From Panagrolaimus kolymaensis (taxonomy: Eukaryota; Nematoda; Chromadorea; Rhabditida; Panagrolaimidae): a stretch of 64,000 nt of DNA. Below are positions 11,714 to 22,731 of this stretch, piece by piece (position 1 is the first letter of the stretch; each line of letters starts with the position of its first letter). The notes beneath the pieces are model-generated. The model was given only the letters and a program-made list of their open reading frames with translations. It did no database searches and was not told the DNA's origin. A program made the position numbers and the translations under genes. Where the stretch lies: assembly GCA_028622995.1 (NCBI GenBank), contig JAJQJQ010000007.1:5828001-5892000 (forward strand). The letters run 5' to 3'.

Positions 11714-13343
11714 ATTTTTTGGGTACTTCCGCCTTCTTTGGTGCCTCAACCTTCTTTGGCGCTTCAGCCTTCTTGGGTGCTTCCGTTTTCTTAGATGCAT
11801 CAGTCTTCTTTGAATCGGTCTTCTTAGGTTCAGGCTTCTTTGGCGCAGGTGTTGTAGTTTCCATAGGAAGCGCTGGAGTAGCTTGCTTTTCACCTTCTTC
11901 CACAGACTTGAAAAGTTCCTTTCGTTTAGCAACCAAGCGTTCTTCACGACGTTTACGAGTTTCCTTGTTCTTGTTACGACGAGCTTCAGCTTGTTCACTA
12001 AAAATATATCAATTAATTTTTGTTCAAAAAGTTTCTTTTAAAAAGTGGTGAATGTATGGTCTGTCCCAGCAGTACTGGTTCCAACGGAACTTTGCCAAGA
12101 TAAGGAATATACAAACTTGAACCGGGCAACCCGAAAGAAGCCTCACGATTCACTTGTTGTTCGACATGGCAAACCAGAACTGCTTTACAGAAAGCTTCCG
12201 TTGTTTTGCAACACAGCCATCACATTCCAAAGAATATAAAGACTATGATCATGTCGGTAAACTAGCACAAGTAAAAAAAACGTACGAAAGTTGTTTGGAT
12301 TTTGCATTTTCAGCCTTCTTCTTGAAGATGAATTCCATGAGAACACGCTTATTTTTGAAGGTGTTACCCTTAGCTTTCAAGTAGAGTTCATGATAAATAT
12401 GCTTGTCGATCTTTCCTTGAGAACGATAACGTTTAAGCAAGTGACGAAGAACACGCATACGACGAATCCAAAGGATCTTTTCAGGAAGACGAGCATTTCT
12501 AGTACCACGACGTTTACCAAAACCACGATGACGTCCCTGAAAAAAAGGAAATTAGTTTATGATTCAAGTCGTTAAATAAAGCGAAATGTCATTCCTATGG
12601 TTTATCCTAGCAATAATGGCTCCGTCGGAGCTATGCCAATTTATAGAATATAGGAAGGCAGGCCGGGCAATCCGAAGAGAGCCACACAACCAGCTTGTTA
12701 TACGACTCGGTGGACCGCAACTACCTAATAATAGGTCAGCGTTGCTCCACAACAATAAATTTAGCAAAAGCTTCATATATTGAACGAGTCGATGGAGAAA
12801 AAGAAAGAAAAAAAATTACCTTTCGGCGAGCTTCAGCAAATTCACGAGCACGGAAACGAGAATGCACTTTGACTGGTTTGCGGATGATCAAACCATCCTT
12901 GACCAAGCGACGGATGTTTTGTCGCGAATTAGCATTGCTAATTTCGTTGACTTCATTAGGATCAAGCCAGATCTTCTTTCTTCCACATTTGAGGACCTTA
13001 GCGGCCAAATTTTTCTGGAGACGGAGATTACTAAAAATGAAAAGGTTAGATCTTTATAATACACAACACAAAAGGGGAAAAAAGTTAAACCTCATAGTTG
13101 TTTTCAGCTTTTACAAAAAATGGCAAATAAAAAGCAACTAAAAGATTTTTAGGCTCTTATAAAGGTTTAAAATTAAATTGCACAATGTTGGAAAAGCTTT
13201 GCAAAAAAAGTAATAAACACATTTCGAAAGAGTTTATATCCAAAACAACGATAAGATTTAGCAATTTTTCGTACAAAAAGAGGTAATAAGTTATAGCGAA
13301 GATGATAGAAAGTTTAAAAAAATATAATAAAACCTTACCTCAT
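11679..13343 (-). CDS. rpl-19: 60S ribosomal protein eL19 with extended Lys/Ala tail
   Basis: Four exons (13339-13343, 12820-13030, 12286-12536, 11679-11997) total 786 nt, exactly 261 aa plus stop. The body matches eL19: [53 protein letters not shown], then a second half with [36 protein letters not shown] and [11 protein letters not shown]. The first exon encodes only Met plus two bases, a common ribosomal-protein layout. After the usual end near [12 protein letters not shown] there is a low-complexity tail of about 75 residues built of repeated [12 protein letters not shown] units. Most eL19 proteins are about 195-200 aa. Introns 2 and 3 each contain an H/ACA-like snoRNA on the same strand. 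Intron 1 (308 bp) shows no such structure. Confidence 0.96.
12045..12220 (-). ncRNA. H/ACA-type snoRNA in eL19 intron 3
   Basis: Reading the minus strand, the first hairpin opens with ATGGC and closes with GCCAT, capped by GCTTT/AAAGC. It is followed by an H box ACAACA (12155-12160; ANANNA). A second, longer hairpin is closed by GTGAAT/ATTCAC and ends in a GTTCC/GGAAC cap. The ACA box is not clean: the tail reads CAC after the stem, and the nearest ACA lies inside the closing strand. The core aligns with the copy in intron 2, with compensatory changes in the stems (GTAT/ATAC here, CCTAT/ATAGG there). H/ACA RNAs guide pseudouridylation of rRNA or snRNA; the target is not determined. Confidence 0.68.
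12584..12750 (-). ncRNA. H/ACA snoRNA in eL19 intron 2, related to the intron 3 copy
   Basis: On the minus strand hairpin 1 is GTGGA/TCCAC enclosing GCAAC/GTTGC and ACCTA/TAGGT. An H box ATAACA (12696-12701) follows. Hairpin 2 contains GCTGG/CCGGC, a GCTCC/GGAGC terminal stem and a CCTAT/ATAGG lower stem. An ACA box (12587-12589) stands exactly three bases before the inferred 3' end. The order hairpin-H-hairpin-ACA, the host intron and the strand all agree with a processed intronic H/ACA RNA. Homology with 12045-12220 is clear in the segment TTCGGATTGCCCGG and the preceding H-box region. Confidence 0.78.
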
Positions 13344-14780
13344 TGTTGTTGAAACAGTTGAGCTCCAATACAAACGATGGATTTTTTGCAGTCGAAAAAA
13401 AAACCAACGAACAAAAAAGGTTTTTACTTTTTGGGAGAGACTGAGCATCCCAATGCTGACTCGCAGCTGGCGCACAGTATAACCCTTTCGAGGCGGGAAA
13501 TTTAAAAATTCGTTGTAATGCTTTGAATGAAATTTTTTTCTGGATTTTTTTTCTTCAACAACTCCGATTACAAATTGTTTTTTAGTTGATTGAAAAATAA
13601 ATTTTGAGACACATTAATAATTTTTTTTGCTTTAAAATTTCATAACTTTTTTTGGTTGTTTATTCTAAGAAAGGTTCTATAGCAAGTTTATGAGATTAAA
13701 GGATATAAGAAAATGCAAAAAGTGATAAATCGTTGCTACTCTAAAGGCTGGTGAAAACTTATATATGGTTTATTAAAAGTATTTTAGTCTAAGCTTATGT
13801 GAATTGAGATTAGCTATGAAAAGTTCCAAAACAAAGATTGCTGCTTTATCTTTCAAAGATCGACTTGAAGGATCCACTTTGTCTCAATGAACAAACATCA
13901 TTAAAAATTTTACTGATCTAACTGACCCAAATCTCGAGCTTTCTTTTTTATAGTAGTTGGTATTGATTATAGTGAGTGCATGTATGCGTGTGTTAGAGAA
14001 ATTGAATGTTTTCTTTTCATCGAATTATTAGTTGCAGCAGTAGCTTGTTTAAAAAAAGATTTTTTTATCTCGATGTTAGATTTTTGAGATGCAATTATTA
14101 TTAACTTTTTATGGCATCAATTATGGGATTTTGTATCCATTGTATCTTGGTGACAAACATATTTTTATTAAAATGCAAAATGAAAAATTTGTACTAACAA
14201 TTAGTATACTTTACTTTGACATGTTGTAGCATATATTAGCAAATATTTTAGTTAATCACTTTTTCTCTCTCAAAAAGTAATAATAAAGCAAAGTTTTACC
14301 ATAAGAATATATTATTTTTCGGTAAAATAAACGTTGTAAATTTATCAAGACATGTTCATGCATCTTTGCAACTATAAAATAAACTTTTCTTCCTCACAAA
14401 CAACAATCTCTCCTCCAAAATTACAAAAATTATTAAATCTTTTTTAACTCTTTTTTTTTGCATTTTGACAAACCTTTTTTCCTCCAACTTCATATGTACA
14501 TATTGCATTTTTTGTTCGTTCAGAAAAATCGATGAATATAACATGTCGAAAGCGCGCCCTCGCAAGTGCGTGCTTTCGACAAGAATGTCTGTCCATGTCA
14601 AGCTTTCGATTCAGAGAGAAAAAAGAAGAAATTTTTTTTTGAAGTCTGAAAAAAAAAGAAAGAAATATTGAAGCTTACCTTTTATTTTATTTTTTTCAAT
14701 AGTAATATCATTTATTTATCATTTAAATTTCAGAATTAAGGCTTCTGATGAAAAGGTAGTAATTGAATTAAGTAATTATT
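13344..14780. other. Intergenic region upstream of eL19 and of the AT-hook gene
   Basis: About 1.4 kb of A/T-rich DNA between divergent starts. The main distinct structure is the long hairpin at 14545-14580. Acceptor-like TTTCAG near 14733 precedes the next start codon. No other coding or RNA feature was recognised. Confidence 0.55.
14545..14580. repeat. 36-nt hairpin: 13-bp stem, 10-nt loop, GC-rich
   Basis: GTCGAAAGCGCGC pairs with GCGTGCTTTCGAC, with one G:T wobble, around a 10-nt loop. It stands out from the A/T-rich surroundings. It is too short for a typical pre-miRNA stem and its role is unknown. Confidence 0.75.
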
Positions 14781-17700
14781 ATGATGGAAATAGCTGAAAC
14801 TTCGTTTTTAAATAGCGAAGCAATTATTTCACCAGATAATATTGAAGAGTTGAAAAAACCAGGAAGAAAGAAACGAACGCCATTAAGTTCAAGATTTGCT
14901 GAACCATGCTCAAGTAATTCAGAATTTAAAGCCACGAGAGATTATGATCTTGATACCGAAGATGCAAGCTTTGTTTTAAGGAGATTGGGTTAGTTATCTT
15001 TTTGAAACATTTTTCATTTTATTTTTTGCACGTGGTTTCATTTTAGAAAATGCTGCATTTCAAGCTGTTGTGGATGCATTTAGAACTCAAGGGCCATTAA
15101 CTCCATATAAAGAATTGTTACTTGAGCATTTGAGATTTGCTTTATTGTATGTTTTGAAAATTATAATATTTTAATGGATTAACCAGTTTTTTTAGTATTC
15201 GCGAGCATGATTTTATTCAAGTTATTCAAGAAGCAGCAGATAATGCATTTTTACAAAAAGTTTGCAAAAAGTTAGTTTCTAAAATTTCTTAACATTCCTT
15301 GCAATTTTGAGATTTTTTTTAGTTTGAATCAATCTTCATCGTGCAGTGCACAATGGAGAGCTTTATCCTTCCCAGCTCATACTCCAACCAATGCATATAT
15401 TCGATCGCAAAGTAGTAGTAGCAGCAGTAGTATGATTGAAAATCGAACAAAATTAATGACTACTATAGGATGTCATAATGTTTCTGTTAAAGATTTAGAT
15501 ATTGCAACTGCAAAACTTTGTTCTTTAAAAAAGGAAAAATATAGTAAGTAAAAATAATTTTTTATGAAAGTCACGTTGCTGACTATTTTTTTTAGTTCCA
15601 CAACAATTAAGACGGGTATTATATGATACAGAACTCTCTGCAGGCAGAGTTGATATTAATCCATTTGATTTAAATGAAGAAGAAATGCGTCGAGATTTTG
15701 TTGATTATGAAAAAGAAAAAGATAGAATAGCGAATGAAATTGTTGAAGAAGAGAAAAATCGGAATGGAAAGCATCGACGTGGAAAGAAAAGAAAAGTCAC
15801 CCTTCCACCATTTTATAATCATACAATTCGAGCTCAAGCTCGTGCAAATCGCGATGCTCAAAAAGAAGAAAATAATGAGGGCAAAGATGATGATGTCATT
15901 GATGAGGATGAGCAATGTCAAGCTGAAGCGGATATGATGAAATTAATCGAAAGTCAAGATAAAATGGTTGCTGAAGCCAAGGAAAAACCCGAAGTATCTC
16001 CACATAAATATGGACATAAAATGAGAAAAGAATCGAAAAAGAAATTAAAAGAACCTAAAGAACGGGTTCAAGTTCAATCACAACCTCTTAAATTTTCAAC
16101 TCCAGAACCAGCAGCGACTTCCAAGCCTATTTTTACTCATGTTACTAAACCTTCCCATCATCAACCATCAACAGCAGCTCAAATTGAAATAATACATCCT
16201 CCACAAAAGCACAATCGAACGGATGAACAACGAGCAATGGATGAAAATTTAGTTTTGATTAAAACAGCTCAAGCAATGATAGAAGATTTAGAAAATACTA
16301 ATGAACCTGAAAATGGTTTGACACCTGCAAAACGAAAGAAGCAAAAACATGATGGAACTCCGAAAAAGAGAGGAAGAAAACCAGCGGAATCAAGTTTGTT
16401 GATTTAAAAATTTGTTAATTTTTTAAAGAAATTAATTAAAATTTCAGAAGATAATCCTATAACATGTGCAAGAACCACGCCATTTTTGTTTGAAGGAAAA
16501 TCATATGATCCAAATAAGGCACCTCGAGGAAATCCAGATAAAAAGTAAAAAATTAATAAATCCAAAAAATGATTTATTAAATATGCACATTTTTTTAGAG
16601 CCAAAAAGCATGCTGCCGAATTAAAATCACCACCTCATGTTCCAACTACAAATGGAGTGGCAGTAGAAAAACCAGCTCCATCCTCTCCAGCATCACAACC
16701 AAGATTGCCTGCTCCAGCCGCTCCTAAAACAGCCATAATTCCAGTTAGTTCATCTACGATTGTAATAAGACCAAGAAATCCTTCAATTTCAACTCCACCA
16801 TCCACAAGCTTAGCAAATGTAACAGAAATCTCACCAGCAAAGAAAATGAGATTTACAAGTGAATCAATTCCACAAATTCAAGGTACACCTATGACAGGAC
16901 AAATGCAAATGGATGCAAATCGAGTTTTCCCAGTTGTAAGACAGACTGGAAGACCAACATTGTTCAGGCCTCCAAATGTTGTATTCCCTCGATCAGCGTA
17001 AGTTAATTTTAGTCTAGGCTATGAATTACAAAAATATACTTTTAGTAATGTTTTAAATAATGGCACTCCACGATATGCTGTTCCTTTTACAACTCAATCA
17101 TCCGCAAATCCAACTGGGCCATATTATGGTAATCCATCATTCGCTAAAAGAGCTACAGTATCTCGAGAACGACCACAACTTCATACATTTACACGACCAA
17201 CAACATCCGTGATTCGATTGGTTACCACTGAATTGAAAGCAGAAGAAATTTCAAATGGACAAACTCAACAATCAGGGCCATCCACTGTTGCAAATGGTAT
17301 GCGTTCTCGATCAATTGATAACCCTCTTCCAACAACAATAACGAAAGCATCAAAAGAAGGAGAGACATTACTACTTAATGGAATAATACCAACTCAAGAA
17401 AGTAATGCATCATCACAACAAGCGCCTTTATCCATATTGTCCCAAAATCCAAGCACATCTTCTTCATCTTCTGCAAACAGCAGCAGCAACATTCAATTTT
17501 CTACCTCATTTCCTCCATCAATATCAACAACGACACAACCTGCAGCTGCAGCAGCATCATCGTCATCAGATGCTCAAATGATATCAATTCGACCTCATTT
17601 TCCTTTAACTTCGAATATACAAAATCCAACTATGATTAATTTACAAGCAGTTACAATTTCATCTAAACCATCATCGAGCCTTTATCAAGTTGTAAATGCT

Positions 17701-18474
17701 CCATCATCACAAGTTTATATGCAACAAAATATTCCAACTCAAATAGTACAAACTGCAATTCCGGTGATGCTTCATACAGTAGCAACTTCAAATTTTGCAA
17801 CCCATCCACAACAACCATCATTAATCAATGTTCCATTGAGACCACCAGCCCCCATGATTCCCATTGAAAAATCTTTAGCTAAACTAGAAAGAGGAATTCC
17901 AAAGGCGGAAATAAAAAAGGCTGATGAAAATTTGATAGAAATTCAAATTCCATTTCCAACTCAAGAATCTGTTGATTTGAATCATTCATATTCAAGCAGT
18001 AATGAATCGTATGAAATTCCTCCTCCACCACCTCCACCTCCAGATGAGCCCAAAAAAGCAGCATCGGAGTTAATGCAAATAGAAACACCGCCGGTAGAGG
18101 CATCTCAAAAGATTCCAATAAAATTAAAACTTCCTGAACAGCAGCCATCAAATTTTTATCCATCACAAATTCTTACTAATCCACAAGGCCCCATTTATGA
18201 ACCTGAAGTAGTTATAAATGGCGTGGATCCACGCATATCGGCATCAGTTCAATCCATGATTGATCGAAATCATAGCATTCAACAAATGTTCACATCTCCT
18301 CCACCACCATCGCTTCACCTCATTCAACTCACCGAACAACAACAGCAGCAGCAACAACAAATAGAAGCAGCAAATATTGATATTTCAGAATCTCATCAAA
18401 ATGATGAATCGCAAAATCATTCAACTTCCGTATCTCAAAAACCTTCCATAGAAAATGCACCAGCAAATACATAA
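14781..18474 (+). CDS. Large AT-hook, low-complexity nuclear protein of unknown family
   Basis: Eight exons read in one frame to roughly 1,110 aa. The N-terminal part looks folded: acidic-helical sequence from about residue 60 (DTEDASFVLRRLG) through KELLLEHLRFAL and DFIQVIQEAADNAFLQKVC, then PQQLRRVLYDTELSAGR and a charged coiled-coil-like segment near EEEMRRDFVDYEKEKDRI. About halfway comes an AT-hook (KKRGRKP), suggesting DNA binding, with nuclear-localisation-like KKRK clusters. The C-terminal half is Pro/Ser/Thr/Gln-rich, with poly-Ser, poly-Pro and a run of eight Gln near 18350. This architecture is typical of chromatin-complex or transcription co-factor subunits, but I recognise no family. 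The intron at 16397-16449 has a TTTCAG acceptor; the others mostly end TTTTAG. The start follows an acceptor-like TTTCAG. Confidence 0.8.
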
Positions 18475-19109
18475 TCTTACTCCCCTTTTTTTACTTTCGT
18501 CTAGTTTTTTAATTAGTTTAAACAAACCTTTTTGTGATAATAATAGTAATAATTAATTAATTATTTTAAATATTTTTTCTTATTTTTTTCTTCAACAAAA
18601 TTAAGGTGCTTGATATTTTTGATTCGTTGTTTTCCCTCTTACTATTACTATGTTTCAAACCGGTCCCACCATATACGTTTTGTGTCTTTTTTTTTATATT
18701 TCAAGCATTTTTTTTACTCCCATTCATCAATTTTATTATGATTCGTTGGTTTTTTCTTTTTGTTTGTATATTTTATGTGTGATTTTCAGTTATATTATAT
18801 CCCTACTATGTAATCTCAGAAAAAATTAATTACTAATTATGTAGTGTATGGATTCCACGTTTAAAGTGGTGGCATCCATCATTGTTACAAATGCAGCGCA
18901 TTTTTCTTATTTTATTTCAATCACATTTTTTTGATTGTTTTTGATTCGATAAAATAAAATTTTTACAAATTTGCATACTCTCACGACGACTTTCTCATTT
19001 TAGAGTCACAGATTTTAGGAGAAAAAACTAATTCATTCACTTTTCTTCATTCAATCTTTGGACGTCAAACAAGTTCGTGCTTCTTCTTCATCGAATCAAA
19101 AAAAGAAAA
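18475..19109. other. 3' flank and intergenic region
   Basis: T-rich sequence with several AATAAA-like signals; no gene recognised. Immediately upstream of the next start the sequence is A-rich. Confidence 0.6.
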
Positions 19110-19598
19110 ATGGCTGACAAATTGGCTTCTCTTAAATCTACTACAATGCCTGAATGTCTCAAAGGTTCAAAATGTGCATTCAATAATAAATATTTCGTTG
19201 CTATTGCTGCTGGTGCCTCTGTTGCAGCTGTTATTGGCATTGGAGTTTATTATTATTATTATGGTTCTGATGTTGCTCATCCACCTCTTCGCAATGCTGA
19301 TTCTTGTCGACCACGCCGTCGTTCACTACATCGTCGACGAAGAACTTCTAAAGTAAATTTGCTTTTATTTTATACCTCAACTTTCATTTATTGCTATATT
19401 TTTTAGTCTGGATCATCAACGAATTCTTCAACATCATCAGTAGATCTTGCAACTTCTGCACCACAAACTTCAACTCAAGTTCCAACACCAATTCCTTCAT
19501 CAACTCATGCTCCTGGTGCTCCTTCCTATGCTGCTGTTGCATCCAAAGATCTCAAAGATCAAAAAACTCAAGAAGACAGCTTCAATGATAAACATTAA
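19110..19598 (+). CDS. Small single-pass membrane protein
   Basis: Two exons (19110-19352, 19407-19598) give 144 aa. After about 30 polar N-terminal residues comes one strong membrane segment (VAIAAGASVAAVIGIGVYYY) ending in a run of tyrosines. A basic patch PRRRSLHRRRRTSK follows directly, then a Ser/Thr/Pro-rich tail with SYAAVASKDLKD. The basic residues after the helix suggest the C terminus faces the cytosol. No family is recognised. Its arrangement, with one helix then an intron a few codons later, and its Ala/Gly-rich helix resemble those of the next gene at 20309, so the two may be old tandem paralogues. The start at 19110 gives a clean N terminus; an upstream in-frame ATG at 19077 adds only basic residues. 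Confidence 0.75.
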
Positions 19599-20308
19599 AT
19601 CCTTTTTGATACTGGTATTTGTGTGTAGCATTCAAAATTAAATTGAATAAATCTTTTGTAATTTTCATCATTTGTAATTTTGTTGTTTAGTCGTGTTAGC
19701 GATAGCTTTTATCTCAACCATCCTTTATCTTGTTATTTCATCGCACTTTCATTCAAAAGAAAATTTAGATCGAGCATTTTTCTCACTTTTGAACATTTTA
19801 TAAATGTTACAAGCCTATTGTTCAACTTTCGTTTTTGATAAATGCTTGAAGCAAACGAATTAAAGCCTTGCTATTTTTTATTTTTTAAAACAATTATGCT
19901 CTTCATTTTAATGGATTAACCTCATTTATTTGTAAAAGTGATCACGGTAGAAGAAAGAATGCGGGAAAACGGGTATTTGTTTAGTTCAAAGGTCTTGAAA
20001 AGATTTGGCTATGTTGTTTTGAAGTTTTATTCAAGCCGCAAACAAACAAGCTAACGCAAATAACTGAAAAAAATGATTTCGTCTTTCTTTTTTTGTCCTT
20101 CGTGTTATTTGTTTACTTTTTCAAGTTATTATTAAAGCCCTCAAGCTTTGAATTTGTCTTATCCATTGTTTTTGCGTGCTTTTTCTGATCATTAAATCGT
20201 GTCGAACATTCTCTTTTCTTACGTATCCTTTGTGTAATGTTGTTTACCATTAACTAATCCATACATTTTTCAGCTTTAAATCTATTATAGAAATCAAACT
20301 GCATAATC
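19599..20308. other. Intergenic between the two small membrane-protein genes
   Basis: About 700 bp of A/T-rich DNA. An AATAAA signal follows the first stop. No coding or RNA feature was recognised. Confidence 0.6.
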
Positions 20309-20630
20309 ATGACGATGAGTGAAAGTATTGCTGACAAAATTATTGATCCAATTACAGCTGCAGGTGTTGCTGGTTATATTCAAGTTACTGGAACTCTTAC
20401 TCCTACCAAAGTTGTTATATATGTTGCTAGTGGTGCCGCTGTTGCTGGTTTATTAGGTTTTGGTATTTGTTATTTTCTAAGTACAAGAGGATATTTCCCT
20501 GTAAGTTATCTTTCTCTCTCTCTCACTTATCTTCATTTTTTATCCATTTTATTTTCAGCCTGTAGTAGTAATTGAAAAGAAATCATCAGACAGAATTGCC
20601 GCTGACATTCCTGTTGAAAAATTCGATTGA
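20309..20630 (+). CDS. Small single-pass membrane protein, possible paralogue of the 19110 gene
   Basis: Two exons (20309-20500, 20559-20630) encode 87 aa. There is a short N terminus, one Ala/Gly-rich membrane segment (VASGAAVAGLLGFGICYFL) and a short hydrophilic tail ending VEKFD. No family is recognised. The 3' UTR begins inside the repeat 20644-20911, whose partner lies at 22732-22992. Before that duplication the gene would have converged directly on the multipass membrane gene now ending at 22856. The second in-frame Met (codon 3) is an equally good start. Confidence 0.72.
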
Positions 20631-20643
20631 ATTCACTATGTAT

Positions 20644-20911
20644 TATTTGTTAGAAAATTTATTGTTTGTTAGAATCACTTGCATTGAAGTTATCATTTTG
20701 GTAATTTAATAAAAAAAAAAATTTTTTTAAAAGGGAATGTTCACAATATTTTCATTTTATTCAAGTTTTCGATTTTACACAAAAATGCTTACAATTTCTT
20801 ACCTTTCCATGAAATAAATTACCATAGCTTTTTGACGAAAATAAACTTGAACTCGATAAAGGGCATAAAAAATATATCCATCAAGAGAAAGAAAAATTAT
20901 GCAAAGACAAA
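20644..20911. repeat. Direct repeat flanking the kinase segment, copy 1
   Basis: About 268 bp, highly similar to 22732-22992 and in the same orientation. It includes the 3' UTR of the 20309 gene and a non-functional copy of the 3' coding end of the minus-strand membrane gene. The kinase start codon at 20899 lies inside this copy. Confidence 0.93.
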
Positions 20912-22266
20912 CTACATTAAAGCTTCTTGAAGAGGATAAGCGCTTTGTACTTACTAAAGAAAAATGGTGGGCTTGCTCGGAAGAATTCGATAGATCTAAG
21001 ACAAATGTGTGAGTTTTTTATGGTTAATAATGAACCACTTAGAGTGATTTGTGCCCAATTAATGTGATAATTACTAACGGTTTTTAACATTAGAGACATG
21101 TATGTGGATATACCAACAACTACGCGCTTTTTAATTTCACTATAAAATTATGTCATTAGAATTTGTTTATTGTGTGAGCATAATTTTTATACTTGATTTT
21201 TAGAAAAGATATCATGCAGAATATTTGTGTGAAGTTTATGAAAGAAAATACAGAAATACAAAAAACGGTGGGGAGTGGTGCCTTTGGTCAAGTACAAAAG
21301 ATAAAGTTTAATGGATGTGATACTGAATTTGTGGAAAAAGTTTATAAAAACATTAAATGTCAAATGCCAGCAATTGCAGAAGCTATGGCTTATATAAGTT
21401 GTGATGACCACAAATATATTCCAAAAATGATTTACAGTGGGTACAATGCTGATGGAAAATGGTGTACAGTAATGGAATATGTCAAAGGCCGCACTATTCA
21501 ATATCACGTTAATAATTCAAACATTTCTGATGAAGGCAAACAAACAATTGCATATCAATTAGCTCTTGCTATAGAATATTTACACGATAATGATTTTACA
21601 CATGGGTGAGATAGTTTTATATAAACATTTGTAAAATATTTTCTTAATTTTAGCGATCTCAAACCTAATAATGTTGCTTTGACTCTAACCGGCCATGTTC
21701 GTCTTTTTGATTTTGGTAATTCTCGTGACGTTAAAATACATCCAAAACTTATATTTTCAAGATGTCCATATTCTGCTCCAGAAGTTGTTCTTAATGAGCC
21801 TGCTGGTTTAGCTGCTGATCGATGGTCATATGGTATTCTTCTTGCTTATTTGATTCAAGGTACAGAACCATTTACTATTACAATGAAGGAACGATTTATT
21901 GAAGCAAATAGTTATGGAGAACCAAATCTGGAAGGAATTAACGATGAAGCAGCTAAAGAACTTATTTCTGGTCTTTTACAACATGATCCAAATGAACGTC
22001 TCAATAATATTTCTAAACATCATTATTTTAATGGAGTTGAAGAAGATGATCCACCATTCAAACCCATGGACGTTTTAATGCCCGAAACTTCAGAAAATAA
22101 TAATACAAGCTTTTTTGTCAACAACTTTGTTATTAAGAAATTTCGAAAGATTGCTGATAGAAAATGTTATTCTAATGATTTCCGTCAAGTTCATCCATCC
22201 CTCCAACGATTAGCACTTGCAATACCTTCTATAGCTTATTTAGATACATTTAATGAACAATTCTAA
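20899..22266 (+). CDS. Protein kinase, divergent serine/threonine type
   Basis: Three exons (20899-21008, 21204-21605, 21654-22266) total 1,125 nt, giving 374 aa in frame. The kinase core is complete: glycine loop GSGAFGQV, a lysine in VEKVYKN, catalytic loop HGDLKPNN (Arg of HRD replaced by Gly), DFGN, APE in CPYSAPEVV, and DRWSYGILL. Losing the HRD arginine suggests regulation without activation-loop phosphorylation. The N lobe and the DRWSYGI segment are loosely AGC-like; I would not assign a subfamily. A PP1 phosphatase relic follows one base after the stop, and both lie between direct repeats. The first few codons come from duplicated sequence antisense to another gene, so the present N terminus is probably new. 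The Met at 21213 in exon 2 is an alternative start. Confidence 0.85.
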
Positions 22267-22267
22267 T

Positions 22268-22667
22268 GCTGATGGAGACTCCTCGTGGAACAAGTTATGG
22301 TTTTGGTGAAGATATTTTAGCACAAAAATGTAAAGAATTGAATATTGATCTTATTGTTTGAGCTCATCAAGTCGTTCAGGTAAGTCACTTCTCAACTTTC
22401 CAATGTTAATTATATACTCTTTTAATTTAGGATGGTTATGAATTCTTTGGTAATCGAAAAGTTGTAACAATATTTTCTGCTCCACATTATTGTGGCGACT
22501 AAGATAACGCTGCAGCTGTAATGGTCGTGGATGAAAATAATCAATGTTATTTTCAAATTTTAAAGCCATCTTTGAATATTCGAGAAATGAAAATTGTTCC
22601 CACAAAACAACCGACAGAGATCATCAATAATAAATCAAAAGTTTCTTTCAGAAAAAATGAGATATAA
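22268..22667 (+). pseudogene. PP1-type serine/threonine phosphatase relic (C-terminal third)
   Basis: The translation follows the PP1 C terminus: RGTSYGFGEDIL, AHQVVQ, DGYEFFGNRKVVTIFSAPHY, CG then DNAAAVMVVDE and FQILKP. A normal-looking intron separates HQVV from DGYEFF. Two in-frame stops break it: TGA where the family has Arg before AHQVV, and TAA after the CGD of the metal-site strand. The catalytic first two thirds (GDxHG, GDxVDRG, GNHE) are missing. It starts immediately after the kinase stop. I regard it as a dead fragment carried with the kinase. Confidence 0.88.
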
Positions 22668-22731
22668 TTTTATTGTGATTATTTGAAATATGTAATAAAG
22701 TCTTTTGTTTTTTGATTGCTGTATTTGTTAG

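Noticed and set aside
11671..12051. Plus-strand [15 protein letters not shown] repetitive frame
   Set aside because: It is the antisense of the Lys/Ala repeat tail of eL19.
12045..12783. Protein-coding frames in eL19 introns 2 and 3
   Set aside because: The sequence similarity between the two introns follows RNA stem pairing, not codons, and frames differ between the copies.
14545..14580. Histone mRNA 3' stem-loop or pre-miRNA
   Set aside because: No histone gene is adjacent, the stem and loop sizes do not fit the histone element, and the stem is too short for a typical pre-miRNA.
15670..15921. Minus-strand hydrophobic frame
   Set aside because: Antisense of a charged coding exon of the AT-hook protein gene.
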